From Ruegeria discodermiae (GTDB taxonomy: Bacteria > Pseudomonadota > Alphaproteobacteria > Rhodobacterales > Rhodobacteraceae): a stretch of 64,000 nt of DNA. Under the pieces are notes generated by a model that did not search any database, was not told where the DNA came from, and saw nothing but the letters and a program-made list of their open reading frames with translations. This document shows, piece by piece, positions 24,440 through 33,358 of this stretch (its first letter is position 1; each line of letters begins with the position of its first letter). The stretch spans positions 1-64,000 of the forward strand of contig NZ_JAVAMO010000009.1 in assembly GCF_030758345.1 (NCBI RefSeq). Direction: 5' to 3'. Made by a program: the position numbers and the translations under genes.

Positions 24440-25777
24440 TCACGCGTATTCCGGGACCCGGGCGCGAGTTGCGCGTATGGCGGAGGCGGTCTTGCTCGGC
24501 GTGCCGCTGACATAGACCTCTTCGATGGCCCTGTCATCGCCCATCATTTGCAGGATGAACAGCTCTTCGGACAAGGTCTCTGCGCGATCCATGCGCAGGG
24601 CCATCGCCTCGGTGCTGCGCGCGTTGAGGACGACGATATCAGCCTCGGTGCCGGGGTCGAGCGTGCCGATCTTGTCTTCCATCCCAAGGACGCAGGCATT
24701 GCCGCGCGTGGCCCAGTGGAAGGCCTGCAGCGGGTGCAGGGACTGGCCCTGCAGTTGCAGAACCTTGTAGCCCTCGTTGAGGGTCTGCAGCATGGAATAG
24801 CTTGTGCCCGCGCCGATATCGGTGGCGATCCCGTTGGTGATGCCGCGCGCGCGCAGACCGGCATTGTCGAAAAGCCCGCTGCCCAGAAACAGGTTCGAGG
24901 TCGGGCAAAACACCGGGTGTGCCCCGGTTTCGGCCAGCGCGTCGATCTCGCGTGGTTCAAGGTGGATGGAGTGGCCTAGCAAGGTCTTGGGGCCAAGCAG
25001 CCCGTAGGATTGATACACATCCAGATAGTCGCGGGCCTGCGGATAGAGCTCCAGCGTATATGCGATCTCGTCACGGTTTTCGGACAGGTGGGTCTGCACA
25101 TGGCAGTCGCCGTGTTCCCGCACCAGAGCCTGTGCCATCTCCATCTGTTCGGGCGTGGAGGTGATGGCAAAGCGCGGCGTGATGACATAGCTTGACCGCC
25201 CGGTGCCATGCCATGCGTCGATCAACGCCTTGCTGTCATCATAGCCCGTCTGCGCTGTGTCCCTCAGAGCGGCGGGCGCATTGCGATCCATCATCACCTT
25301 GCCGCCCAGCATCCGCAGCTTTTTCTTTGTCGCTTCCTGAAAAAACGCGGTGACGGAGGCTTTGTGGACGGAACAGAAGGCCACTGCTGTTGTGGTGCCA
25401 TGAGCGATCAGCTGGTCGAAGAACCTCTCGGCCATAAGCGCGCTGTGATCGGGATCGGCAAAGCGTGTTTCTTCGGGAAAGGTGTAGGTGTTGAGCCAAT
25501 CCAGCAGTTGCGACCCCCAGGATGCAATCACTTGCACCTGCGGAAAATGGAGATGGGTATCGATGAAACCCGCCATCAGCAGGTGTGGCCGGTGGTCGAT
25601 GACCTGGGCATCCGGGGCATGGGCCGTCACCTCTGTGGAGCTGCCGGTTTTTCGGATCAGCCCGTCACGGACCAGCACGGCCCCGTCTTCGATATAGCTA
25701 TAGGCGCTGGTGTCCCCGCCATCTTTCGGCTCGGCGTGAAATGTCAGCACGCGTCCGCGCAGCACTGTCTGGGTCAT
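24440..25777 (-). CDS. guaD: Guanine deaminase
   Basis: A 445-residue amidohydrolase. Metal and substrate motifs in order are FIDTHLHFPQ (about 72), FLDWLNTYTFPEE-like LLDWLNTYTFPEE, VQTHLSEN, LGHSIHLEPREIDAL, FCPTSNLFLGSGLF and ATDIGAGTSYSML. Together they identify guanine deaminase, which makes xanthine and ammonia from guanine. It lies 63 nt after a nucleobase permease and before allE on the same strand, with xdhABC further upstream, so it supplies substrate to xanthine dehydrogenase. Confidence 0.92.
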   Translation of the reverse strand: MTQTVLRGRVLTFHAEPKDGGDTSAYSYIEDGAVLVRDGLIRKTGSSTEVTAHAPDAQVIDHRPHLLMAGFIDTHLHFPQVQVIASWGSQLLDWLNTYTFPEETRFADPDHSALMAERFFDQLIAHGTTTAVAFCSVHKASVTAFFQEATKKKLRMLGGKVMMDRNAPAALRDTAQTGYDDSKALIDAWHGTGRSSYVITPRFAITSTPEQMEMAQALVREHGDCHVQTHLSENRDEIAYTLELYPQARDYLDVYQSYGLLGPKTLLGHSIHLEPREIDALAETGAHPVFCPTSNLFLGSGLFDNAGLRARGITNGIATDIGAGTSYSMLQTLNEGYKVLQLQGQSLHPLQAFHWATRGNACVLGMEDKIGTLDPGTEADIVVLNARSTEAMALRMDRAETLSEELFILQMMGDDRAIEEVYVSGTPSKTASAIRATRARVPEYA

Positions 25778-25808
25778 GGTTGGTCTCTTTGCATCACCTG
25801 GAATGGGT

Positions 25809-25832
25809 CGGGGCGGCTGCTGCGCCGCCCCG
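25809..25832 (-). other. Stem-loop between nucleobase permease and guaD
   Basis: CGGGGCGGC (25809-25817) and GCCGCCCCG (25824-25832) form a perfect 9-bp, all-GC stem with a 6-nt loop. It lies just after the permease stop and before guaD. There is no U-run on the minus strand, so it is more likely to protect or process the polycistronic mRNA than to terminate it. Confidence 0.6.
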
Positions 25833-25840
25833 GTTTGCGA

Positions 25841-27442
25841 TCAGGCCTGTTGCGCAGGCGTGTCGTCGTCGATCAAATCGGGTTCGTCGGGGACGATGAC
25901 CCGATGTTCCAGATCTCCCTTCGGCGCGAGCAGCGGGTAGAGATACAGGAACGCTCCTATGATCAGATAGCCGATGGTGATCCCGTCCATCTGCGGGGCC
26001 TGCAGCGTGAAGGAGTGGATCACCCCGATCGAGGACATCACCGCTGCCGCGATGGCGAAGCCACCCGCCATGCGGAAGCGCCCGTCGATCACGTCAGCCA
26101 CGATTGCGCCCCAGATCAGACCGGTCAGGATGGCACCCTGGCTCAATGCCAGATGGCCCTCGTAATGCGCGCCTTCCATCAGCAGCGCTGCGGTCAGGCC
26201 CTCATCGCCAAGTGCGGGCAGGCCTTCGACGCCGGAACTGCGCAAGGCGTTCATCAGCGACCCCCATTTGACCATAAGGAAGGCCGAGATATGGGGCAGG
26301 ATGGCAAAGGACACGGCGGCCATGTGCAGCGGTTTGACCGCCCAGGCGGTGTTGGTGATCAGGCTGACCGAAACGAAGACCAGCACCGGCGCAGCAGCCG
26401 CGATCGGGATAAGGCCCGCCAGGAAGGACAGGAACCCAAGGAAGGCCGCAGCGGCGATCACGACAGCAACGCCGATGATATAGCCCGCATGCGCGTCCAG
26501 ACGCTTATAGGCCGGGTGCCCGATATAGACCGTGGTGGGGAAGGGCGAGCCGAACAGCGCGCCGATCATGGTGCCCGCACCGTCGGTGACCTGACACAGG
26601 CCGACCGGATAGTGATCGCCCGCCGCTTCGGCGGATTCCACGTTGTTCATGGTCTCGATGAAATTGTAGATCTGCACCGGGATCAGGACGAGGAACAGTT
26701 CCGGGTTGGCAAAGAGATACTGCACCCCGGCAATCAGGTCGCCGAAATAGGGAATGGGCGGATAGAACCCCATGCCGCTGGCGTCGAGTTTTGCCTCTCC
26801 CAGGATGATCGCGATGATGGTGCCTGCCCCGATGGCCACCAGACCGGCAGGAATGTTGCCCGGCAGACGGAACCGCCCGATCAGCCCCCACAGGATGAAC
26901 AAGAGCGATGTGAAGCCGATGATCGGGTGCTCGAAAATCTCCGCAAGCGGCACCGATCCGATGAAGACCAGCGCGATACCACAAAGCGTGCCCAGCATCC
27001 CCGCGCGCGGCGTGATGCGCTTGAGAAACGGCCCTACGATGGCCCCAAGAGCGGCAACGATGCCTCCCATGAACCCCGCGCCGATACCGACCTGCCAGGC
27101 CAGCAGCGGGTCCTGTGTGGCCCAGTAGATCGGTCCGATTACGCCGAAGAGATAGACGAACATCACCGGTGTCGAGATGCCATAGGGCAGGGCGGTCACG
27201 TCTTTCCCCTGCAGGTTTGCGGCCCATTTGGCCATGTAGGTATAGACGGCGACACCGGCCAGGATGGCGATGGCGGCACCGGGAACGATGCGGCCGAACA
27301 CGATCTCGGCGGGCATCTGAAATACGAACTGACAGACCCCGGAGAGGATCAGCAGATTGACAAGGTTATCGGTGAACAGCGCCCAGAAGGCGCTGAAGTC
27401 GCTGCGCGTAAACAGCTTGTAGTCGTAGGTCCTCCCGTCCAT
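25841..27442 (-). CDS. Xanthine/uracil permease-family nucleobase transporter
   Basis: A 533-residue integral membrane protein of the NCS2-like superfamily. Features include FWALFTDNLVNLLILSGVCQFVFQMP near the start, KDVTALPYGISTPVMFVYLFG, NFIETMNNVESAEAAGDHYPV and TMIGALFGSPFPTTVYIGHPAYK. The ENVESA-like NNVESAEAAGD stretch in the middle resembles the substrate-site helix of AzgA-type purine transporters. A GGAGGAGA ribosome site precedes the ATG. Sitting between xdhC and guaD, it probably imports guanine, hypoxanthine or xanthine. It is distinct from the permease at 16477. Confidence 0.82.
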   Translation of the reverse strand: MDGRTYDYKLFTRSDFSAFWALFTDNLVNLLILSGVCQFVFQMPAEIVFGRIVPGAAIAILAGVAVYTYMAKWAANLQGKDVTALPYGISTPVMFVYLFGVIGPIYWATQDPLLAWQVGIGAGFMGGIVAALGAIVGPFLKRITPRAGMLGTLCGIALVFIGSVPLAEIFEHPIIGFTSLLFILWGLIGRFRLPGNIPAGLVAIGAGTIIAIILGEAKLDASGMGFYPPIPYFGDLIAGVQYLFANPELFLVLIPVQIYNFIETMNNVESAEAAGDHYPVGLCQVTDGAGTMIGALFGSPFPTTVYIGHPAYKRLDAHAGYIIGVAVVIAAAAFLGFLSFLAGLIPIAAAAPVLVFVSVSLITNTAWAVKPLHMAAVSFAILPHISAFLMVKWGSLMNALRSSGVEGLPALGDEGLTAALLMEGAHYEGHLALSQGAILTGLIWGAIVADVIDGRFRMAGGFAIAAAVMSSIGVIHSFTLQAPQMDGITIGYLIIGAFLYLYPLLAPKGDLEHRVIVPDEPDLIDDDTPAQQA

Positions 27443-27486
27443 GACGGTCTCCTCCTCTGATGGAACCAGCCCTCGCTCTGACGGTG

Positions 27487-28368
27487 TCAGCCCGAAATCC
27501 CTTGCTGGTTTTGGTGTTGTCCCGACGCGTATGCGTCGGGTGCCCCGTAAGAGGCGGTTGCGGCAGTTTCAGAGGTCAATTCAGCCATCACTTCGGCCAC
27601 CACGAAGGAGGCGATGATGCTGGGCCGCTTGTCGCGGCTACCGCTTGCCCCGATGGGGCAATTCAGATGTTCAATTGTCTGGCCATCGCAGTGCTTGCGC
27701 GCCCAGTTGCGGAACTTGGTCCGCTTCGTGGCTGATCCGATCATGCCCACATAACGCGCGTCGCCACGCTCCAGTGCGGCTGATGTCAGCAGGAAGTCGA
27801 GACCGTGATCATGGGTCAGGACAATGAACGCGCTGTCCTTTGGGGCGGTCATGATGTCGACCTCGGGGATGGCGCTGACGCGGCATTCCACGTCGGCCTG
27901 GCAAAGCGCGATCTCCTGCGCGCGGGTGTCGATCAAGATGCAGCGCACCGGCAGGTGCTGGAACAGATTAGCCAGCGCCCGCCCGACATGGCCGCCGCCC
28001 ATGACATAGACATGGGGCGGGGCGGCATCGGCGTCGCCTACGCGTAGCAGGGCGGCGCGCTTGTCAGATGCGCGCATGCGCGACAGGGACAGTTCCACCC
28101 GCCCGCCGCAGCACTGCCCGATTTCGGGGCCCAAAGGCACATCCATGTCCCTGTTCAGGATGCCCGCGCTCAACATGTCGCGGGCTTGCTCGATGGCGAG
28201 ATGTTCCAACTGCCCGCCGCCAATGGTGCCCCAGAGTGCTTGCACCGAGACAAACATCTCGGTCCCTTCATTGCGGGGTGACGATCCGCGGACTCGGGTG
28301 AGCGAAATGCGGATCACTGGGCCTTGGACCTGTAGAAAGGTCGACAGGGATTTGGACGTGCGGGCCAT
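27487..28368 (-). CDS. xdhC: Xanthine dehydrogenase accessory protein XdhC
   Basis: A 293-residue XdhC/CoxI protein. The N-terminal domain has TRVRGSSPRNEGTEM and WGTIGGGQLEHLAIEQA. The C-terminal Rossmann-like domain contains HVYVMGGGHVGRALANLF and YVGMIGSATKRTKF. XdhC binds molybdopterin cofactor, promotes its sulfuration and inserts it into XdhB. The gene starts 3 nt after the xdhB stop and completes the xdhABC operon. Confidence 0.92.
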   Translation of the reverse strand: MARTSKSLSTFLQVQGPVIRISLTRVRGSSPRNEGTEMFVSVQALWGTIGGGQLEHLAIEQARDMLSAGILNRDMDVPLGPEIGQCCGGRVELSLSRMRASDKRAALLRVGDADAAPPHVYVMGGGHVGRALANLFQHLPVRCILIDTRAQEIALCQADVECRVSAIPEVDIMTAPKDSAFIVLTHDHGLDFLLTSAALERGDARYVGMIGSATKRTKFRNWARKHCDGQTIEHLNCPIGASGSRDKRPSIIASFVVAEVMAELTSETAATASYGAPDAYASGQHQNQQGISG

Positions 28369-28371
28369 ATC

Positions 28372-30690
28372 CTACCCCCCGTTTCTGAGCCGGGTGACGG
28401 CCATCAACACGCGTTCTGGCGTGGCAGGCGCGTCCAGGCGCGGGCAGGTCTTGTAATCGGCCACCGAGGCGACCGCCATCGACAGCGCCTCGAACACCGA
28501 TATGCCCAGCATGAAGGGCGGCTCGCCCACGGCTTTGGAGCGTTTGACGGTCAGCTCGCGGTTTTCCGACCAGTCGGCGAGGTTCACGTTGAACACGCGT
28601 GGCCGGTCCGATGCCAAGGGGATCTTGTAGGTCGATGGGGCATGCGTCCGCAGGCGGCCCGCCTCGTCCCACCAAAGCTCTTCGGTGGTCAGCCACCCCA
28701 TCCCCTGAACAAACGCGCCTTCGACCTGACCCTTGTCCAGCGCGGGGTTCAGCGAGCGCCCGACATCATGCAAGAGGTCCGTGCGCTCGACCCGATATTC
28801 GCCGGTGAGCGTGTCAATGACCACCTCGGAACAGGCCGCGCCATAAGAATAGTAGTAGAACGGGCGGCCTTGCCCCTTGTCCCGGTCCCAGTGGATTTTC
28901 GGGGTTTTGTAGAATCCGGCGGCGGAGAGCTGTATCCGCGCCAGATACGCCTGTTTGATGAAGGCGTCGAAGGGAATGACCTGCGCGCCCACATGAACAT
29001 CATTGGCAAGGAACACGACCTCTTCGGGGGCGACACCCCATTTCTCGGACGCAAAAGCAACCAGACGCGCCTGAATCTGTTTGACCGCCTCCAGTGCGGC
29101 CATCCCGTTCAGGTCGGTCCCGCTGGAGGCGGCCGTGGCGGAGGTGTTCGGCACCTTCTCGGTTGTGGTTTTGGTGATCTTGATCCGGTCAATGTCGACC
29201 TGGAACGCTTCGGCGACGATCTGGGCGACCTTGGTATTCAGCCCCTGGCCCATCTCGGTGCCGCCGTGATTGAGGTGGATCGAGCCGTCATTATAGACAT
29301 GCACCAGCGCACCGGCCTGGTTGTACCAGGTGGCGGTGAAGGAGATGCCGAATTTCACCGGGGTCAGCGCGATGCCCTTTTTCAGCGCCAGTGAGCTGGC
29401 GTTAAAGGCGATGATCTCCTGCCGCCGCTTGCGGTATTCGGCACTGTCTTCCAACTCACCCACAAGGCGGTCGATGATATTGTCCTCAACCGTTTGATGA
29501 TACGGCGTCAGATCGCGGCCCTTGCCGCCATAGAAATTGGCTTTGCGCACATCCAGCGGGTCCTGACCGGTCGCATAGGCGATCTCTTCGATGATGCGTT
29601 CCGCCGCGATCACTCCCTGCGGGCCACCAAAGCCACGGAAAGCCGTGTTCGACACGGTGTTGGTTTTCATCGGATGGCTGGTCAGGCGCACATTGGGATA
29701 GAAATAGGCGTTATCGGCGTGAAACAGCGCACGGTCGGTCACCGGGCCCGACAGATCGGCGGAGAACCCGCAGCGGGCGGCAAAGCTGCCATCCACCGCC
29801 TGAATATGCCCGGTTTCATCGAAGGCCACGTCGTAGTCGATCACAAAATCATGCCGCTTGCCGGTTGCGGTCATGTCCTGATCGCGGTCGGGGCGGATTT
29901 TGACGGCGCGGTTCCACTTCTTGGCGGCGATGGCGGCGACGGCGCAGAACAGGTTCATCTGGCTTTCCTTGCCGCCGAACCCGCCGCCCATGCGCCGGAC
30001 ATTCACGACCACGGCATTTGAGGGCGCGCCCAGAACATGCGCCACCATATGCTGCGCCTCGGAGGGGTGCTGGGTCGAGCAGTGTACAACGACCTCATCG
30101 TCCTCGCCGGGAATGGCAAAGGCGATATGGCCTTCGAGATACATATGGTCCTGACCGCCCACATGCATCCGCCCCTTGATGCGGTTGGCTGCGGCCTTGA
30201 TGGCGGGGGCGATGTCGCCGCGTTCAAGCTTGAGCGGTTTCGTCACAAAGGGATAGCCCGCTTCCTGCGCAGCAAGCGGGTCGAGCGCGTGGGGCAGCAC
30301 GTCGCAATCGATCTGCGCCAGTTCCGCCGCGCGGCGTGCCGCGTCGCGGGTTTCGGCAATGACGGCAAACAGAGGCTGACCGTGGAACTGAATCTTGTCG
30401 GTCGGGAAGACGGGCTCATCGTTCAGCCCGGTGGGGCTGATGTCGTTCACGCCGGGCACATCTTCGGCCGTCAGCACGCCGATCACGCCCGGCGCGGCCT
30501 TCACAGCAGAGAGATCGATGCTGTTCAGTGTGGCATGGGCCACATCCGAAACGCCCAAGTAGGCATGCAGCGTGCCTGCGGGCAGCGCGATATCGTCGGT
30601 GTAATCCGCGCGGCCCGTGACGTGCTTGATGGCGCTGTCATGAATGCGGTCGCTATGGGCGGTGCCCTGGACGGAAACGGTATCTTTCAT
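28372..30690 (-). CDS. xdhB: Xanthine dehydrogenase molybdopterin-binding subunit
   Basis: A 772-residue molybdenum hydroxylase large subunit. Cofactor-binding segments are VRRMGGGFGGKESQ, AFRGFGGPQG and NHGGTEMGQGLNTKVAQI. The catalytic glutamate lies in SKAVGEPPFMLGISVFEAL near the C-terminus. With XdhA it oxidises hypoxanthine and xanthine to urate. The ATG at 30690 follows AAGGAG by 8 nt; a TTG in frame at 30708 directly after the xdhA stop is rejected. It is the second gene of xdhABC. Confidence 0.93.
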   Translation of the reverse strand: MKDTVSVQGTAHSDRIHDSAIKHVTGRADYTDDIALPAGTLHAYLGVSDVAHATLNSIDLSAVKAAPGVIGVLTAEDVPGVNDISPTGLNDEPVFPTDKIQFHGQPLFAVIAETRDAARRAAELAQIDCDVLPHALDPLAAQEAGYPFVTKPLKLERGDIAPAIKAAANRIKGRMHVGGQDHMYLEGHIAFAIPGEDDEVVVHCSTQHPSEAQHMVAHVLGAPSNAVVVNVRRMGGGFGGKESQMNLFCAVAAIAAKKWNRAVKIRPDRDQDMTATGKRHDFVIDYDVAFDETGHIQAVDGSFAARCGFSADLSGPVTDRALFHADNAYFYPNVRLTSHPMKTNTVSNTAFRGFGGPQGVIAAERIIEEIAYATGQDPLDVRKANFYGGKGRDLTPYHQTVEDNIIDRLVGELEDSAEYRKRRQEIIAFNASSLALKKGIALTPVKFGISFTATWYNQAGALVHVYNDGSIHLNHGGTEMGQGLNTKVAQIVAEAFQVDIDRIKITKTTTEKVPNTSATAASSGTDLNGMAALEAVKQIQARLVAFASEKWGVAPEEVVFLANDVHVGAQVIPFDAFIKQAYLARIQLSAAGFYKTPKIHWDRDKGQGRPFYYYSYGAACSEVVIDTLTGEYRVERTDLLHDVGRSLNPALDKGQVEGAFVQGMGWLTTEELWWDEAGRLRTHAPSTYKIPLASDRPRVFNVNLADWSENRELTVKRSKAVGEPPFMLGISVFEALSMAVASVADYKTCPRLDAPATPERVLMAVTRLRNGG

Positions 30691-30708
30691 CTTGTCGTCT
30701 CCTTGCAA

Positions 30709-32172
30709 TCAGGCAGAGGCCAGCTGGATGGGGGTCGCGGTTGCGGAATCATGTTCAAGGAAGAACCGGCGCAGCAGATTCTGGGCGCAGAGCATCCGGT
30801 AGTCGGACGAGGCCCGCCAGTCGCTGAGCGGTGTGAAATCCTGTGAAAGCGCGGCGGCGGCCCTATCAAATGCGGCTTCTGACCAGATCTGGCCGATCAG
30901 GGCCCGTTCAGTCGCAGCAGCGCGTTTTGGCGTGGCGGCCATGCCGCCAAAGGCGATGCGGCAGGTGGTGATAATGCCATCGGTGACACTCACGTTGATC
31001 CCCACCGCAACGGAGGAGATATCCTCATCCCGCCGTTTTGAGATCTTGTAGGCCGCATTGTGCTGGTTCGGCTCGGGAAGCGGAATGCGGATGGTTTCGA
31101 CGAATTCTCCGGCCTGCCGATCCTGTTTGCCGTAATCGACGAAAAACGCCTGCAGCGGCAGGGTCCGGCGGTCAGAGCCGCGCCGCAGCGTGATCTCTGC
31201 CCCCAGCGCGATCAGGACCGGCGGCGTGTCACCGATTGGCGAGCCGTTTGCGATATTGCCGCCAACAGTGCCCATATTGCGCACCTGCCATCCGGCAATG
31301 CGGTCCCAATAGGTCGAAAGATGCGGCAGGTGCCGGGACAGCGCGTCCTGACAGTCGGTATAGCTCGCTCCGGCACCGATCAGCAGGTCGGTGCCCTGGG
31401 TTTCGACGCTCTTCAGGTCGTTCAAGTGACCGATGAAGATCGCCGGGCCGATATTGCGCAGGAATTTGGTTACCCACAGGCCGACATCCGTGGCCCCCGC
31501 GACAATTGTCGCGTCGGGATAGCTGAGAAGGCAGTCGGCAAAATCATCCACGTCCGCCGGCAGAATGCTGAGATTGTTCTCTGGGCCCGTCACAACCCGT
31601 TTGCCGTCCCGCAGCGCTTGCAGGCGGTTTGTGATGCTGTCGCGCTCCGTATTCAGATGATCTGCGGCTGGCGAGCCATAGCGGCTGACGGCGACAGCGG
31701 CGCGGATGATCGGCTCATACCCGGTGCAGCGGCACAGATTTCCCTGCAGCGCGGTTTCAACCTGCGCCTCGGAGGGTTCGGTGGTCTCCATCCAGAGCGC
31801 GTAAAGCGACATGACAATACCGGGCGTGCAAAATCCGCACTGGCTGCCATGGTGGTCGATCATGGCCTGCTGAACCGGGTGCAACCGTCCGTCAGACCCA
31901 GACAGATATTCGACCGTCACCACATGGCAACCATCGACAGAGGCCAGAAATCGGATGCAGGCATTGACGGGCGCATAGATCAGGCCAGCATCGCTCAGCC
32001 GTCCAACAAGAACGGTGCAGGCGCCACAATCGCCTTCGGCACATCCTTCCTTGGTGCCGGTCAGGCGGCGTTCCAGCCGCAGGTAGTCGAGCAGCGTCTG
32101 GCTCGCGCCAACATCGCTGAGTGAAACATCCCGGCCGTTCAGTACAAATCGTATCTCACTGCGATGCGCCAT
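30709..32172 (-). CDS. xdhA: Xanthine dehydrogenase small subunit (2Fe-2S and FAD)
   Basis: A 487-residue protein. The plant-type [2Fe-2S] motif CAEGDCGACTVLVG is near residue 43, the second cluster QCGFCTPGIVMSLYALW and NLCRCTGYEPI at about 105-150, and the FAD domain at about 195-480 (VAGATDVGLWVTK, NMGTVGGNIANGSPIGDTPP). It passes electrons from the molybdenum centre in XdhB to NAD. The start at 32172 (MAHRSEIRFVLNG) is preferred over an upstream TTG, although no strong ribosome site is seen. It is the first gene of xdhABC, divergent from a LysR gene. Confidence 0.92.
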   Translation of the reverse strand: MAHRSEIRFVLNGRDVSLSDVGASQTLLDYLRLERRLTGTKEGCAEGDCGACTVLVGRLSDAGLIYAPVNACIRFLASVDGCHVVTVEYLSGSDGRLHPVQQAMIDHHGSQCGFCTPGIVMSLYALWMETTEPSEAQVETALQGNLCRCTGYEPIIRAAVAVSRYGSPAADHLNTERDSITNRLQALRDGKRVVTGPENNLSILPADVDDFADCLLSYPDATIVAGATDVGLWVTKFLRNIGPAIFIGHLNDLKSVETQGTDLLIGAGASYTDCQDALSRHLPHLSTYWDRIAGWQVRNMGTVGGNIANGSPIGDTPPVLIALGAEITLRRGSDRRTLPLQAFFVDYGKQDRQAGEFVETIRIPLPEPNQHNAAYKISKRRDEDISSVAVGINVSVTDGIITTCRIAFGGMAATPKRAAATERALIGQIWSEAAFDRAAAALSQDFTPLSDWRASSDYRMLCAQNLLRRFFLEHDSATATPIQLASA

Positions 32173-32266
32173 CTTCGTCGTTTCCCGCTGCCCTGGTTGC
32201 AAAACGTCACGTCCGGGGCACTCTAAAGCGGCGCATTACGGTAAAAAACCGCTGCAAACGGCAAAT

Positions 32267-32289
32267 ACTTTCAACGTTTCGTTGAAAGT
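32267..32289. promoter_or_regulatory. Perfect 9+9 inverted repeat, candidate LysR operator
   Basis: ACTTTCAAC (32267-32275) and GTTGAAAGT (32281-32289) with a 5-nt centre (GTTTC). It lies in the 172-nt gap between xdhA (minus) and a LysR gene (plus), 94 nt from xdhA and 55 nt from lysR. It satisfies the T-N11-A pattern inside a long palindrome. Position and symmetry both point to the recognition site of the adjacent LysR. Confidence 0.65.
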
Positions 32290-32344
32290 CAGCGGTGAAA
32301 AGGGCAAGCTGCAAGCGCTGAGTTTGCACAAGGCGTGATCAAGA

Positions 32345-33247
32345 ATGTCCTATGTCGAAAGCCTGCGTGTCTTTGTCAGAGTGGTTGAGTTGGGCAGCAT
32401 CACCTCTGGCGGGCGTGACCTCAGGCTTACGCCTGCAGTGGCAAGCAAGCGGATCAAAGAGCTGGAAAAACGCCTTGGTGTACGGCTGTTTAACCGAACC
32501 ACGCGGTCGATCATGCCCACCGAGGTTGGGACGGTTTTCTATGACGAGGCAAAGAGCGTGCTGCTGGCGCTGGAGACGGCAGAGGCGAAGGTCGCCAATT
32601 TCTCTGGCAAGCCCAAAGGCGCCATCCGCGTCACGGCCCCGTTGGGTGTGGGCCGCAGGATCGTCGCGCCGCTGGTGCCGGATTTCGTCGATGCCTATCC
32701 GGAAACCGAGGTGAGGATGCGGCTGTCGGATCGCAAGATCGACATGCTGGCGGACGGTCTGGATGTGGCGTTTTTTGTCGGGCAGCCGCAGGATTCGAAC
32801 ATGAAGCTGCGCAAGATTGCGGATTGCGAGCGGGTTCTCTGCGCGTCTCCAAGCTATCTTTCGGAATTCGGCACGCCCGAGACGCCAGAGGATCTGCTGG
32901 ATCTCAATCACAACTGCCTGCTGCTGCGATACCCGCGTTCGCCGGAGTATTTCTGGACGCTGATCGCGCCGACCGGCCCGATCAAGCTTGAGGTGCGTGG
33001 CAGGTTTGATGCCGATGACGGCGATGTGCTGACCGATTGGGCCGTTGCCGGGCGCGGCATCGTCAACAAGCCACGCTTCGATGTCGCCGAGCACCTGTCG
33101 AGCGGACGGCTGGTCGAGGTCCTGCCGGAGACTCCTCCGCAGCCAACGATTTTCGGCTGCATCTATCCGCATAAGAAGCTGCAAGACCCAAAGGTGCGCC
33201 TCTTTGTGGACCACATCGTTGCCAGAAGTCAGGTGATGCTGTCATAG
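32345..33247 (+). CDS. LysR-family transcriptional regulator (purine island, right end)
   Basis: A 300-residue LysR protein. The winged HTH is at about 1-62 (FVRVVELGSITSGGRDLRLT) and the effector domain at about 90-290. It is paralogous to the LysR at 13104 along its full length (shared [24 protein letters not shown] and GDVLTDWA). It is divergent from xdhABC across a palindromic operator, so it most likely controls the xdh-permease-guaD-allE unit. The inducer is unknown, perhaps a purine or urate. Confidence 0.87.
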   Translation: MSYVESLRVFVRVVELGSITSGGRDLRLTPAVASKRIKELEKRLGVRLFNRTTRSIMPTEVGTVFYDEAKSVLLALETAEAKVANFSGKPKGAIRVTAPLGVGRRIVAPLVPDFVDAYPETEVRMRLSDRKIDMLADGLDVAFFVGQPQDSNMKLRKIADCERVLCASPSYLSEFGTPETPEDLLDLNHNCLLLRYPRSPEYFWTLIAPTGPIKLEVRGRFDADDGDVLTDWAVAGRGIVNKPRFDVAEHLSSGRLVEVLPETPPQPTIFGCIYPHKKLQDPKVRLFVDHIVARSQVMLS

Positions 33248-33304
33248 CCATGCCACCTCTCCAGCGACGTGAGGGCTGTTGTCAGGGCGTACTTGTCTCA
33301 TAAG

Positions 33305-33324
33305 ACTCTCGCCTTTTTGAGAGT
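33305..33324. terminator. Weak hairpin between convergent lysR and sensor kinase genes
   Basis: ACTCTC and GAGAGT pair around an 8-nt loop that itself holds five T residues. It sits in the 111-nt gap between the two convergent genes. The stem is only 6 bp and no U-run follows it, so terminator function is tentative. Confidence 0.35.
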
Positions 33325-33358
33325 GCGGATCGCAGCGACAAACCGGGGGATCAATCCT

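Noticed and set aside
25208-27460. A 750-codon plus-strand frame opposite guaD and the nucleobase permease
   Set aside because: The minus-strand proteins carry full motif sets, while this frame is rich in His, Asp, Gln and Arg with no domain, as expected for an antisense shadow.
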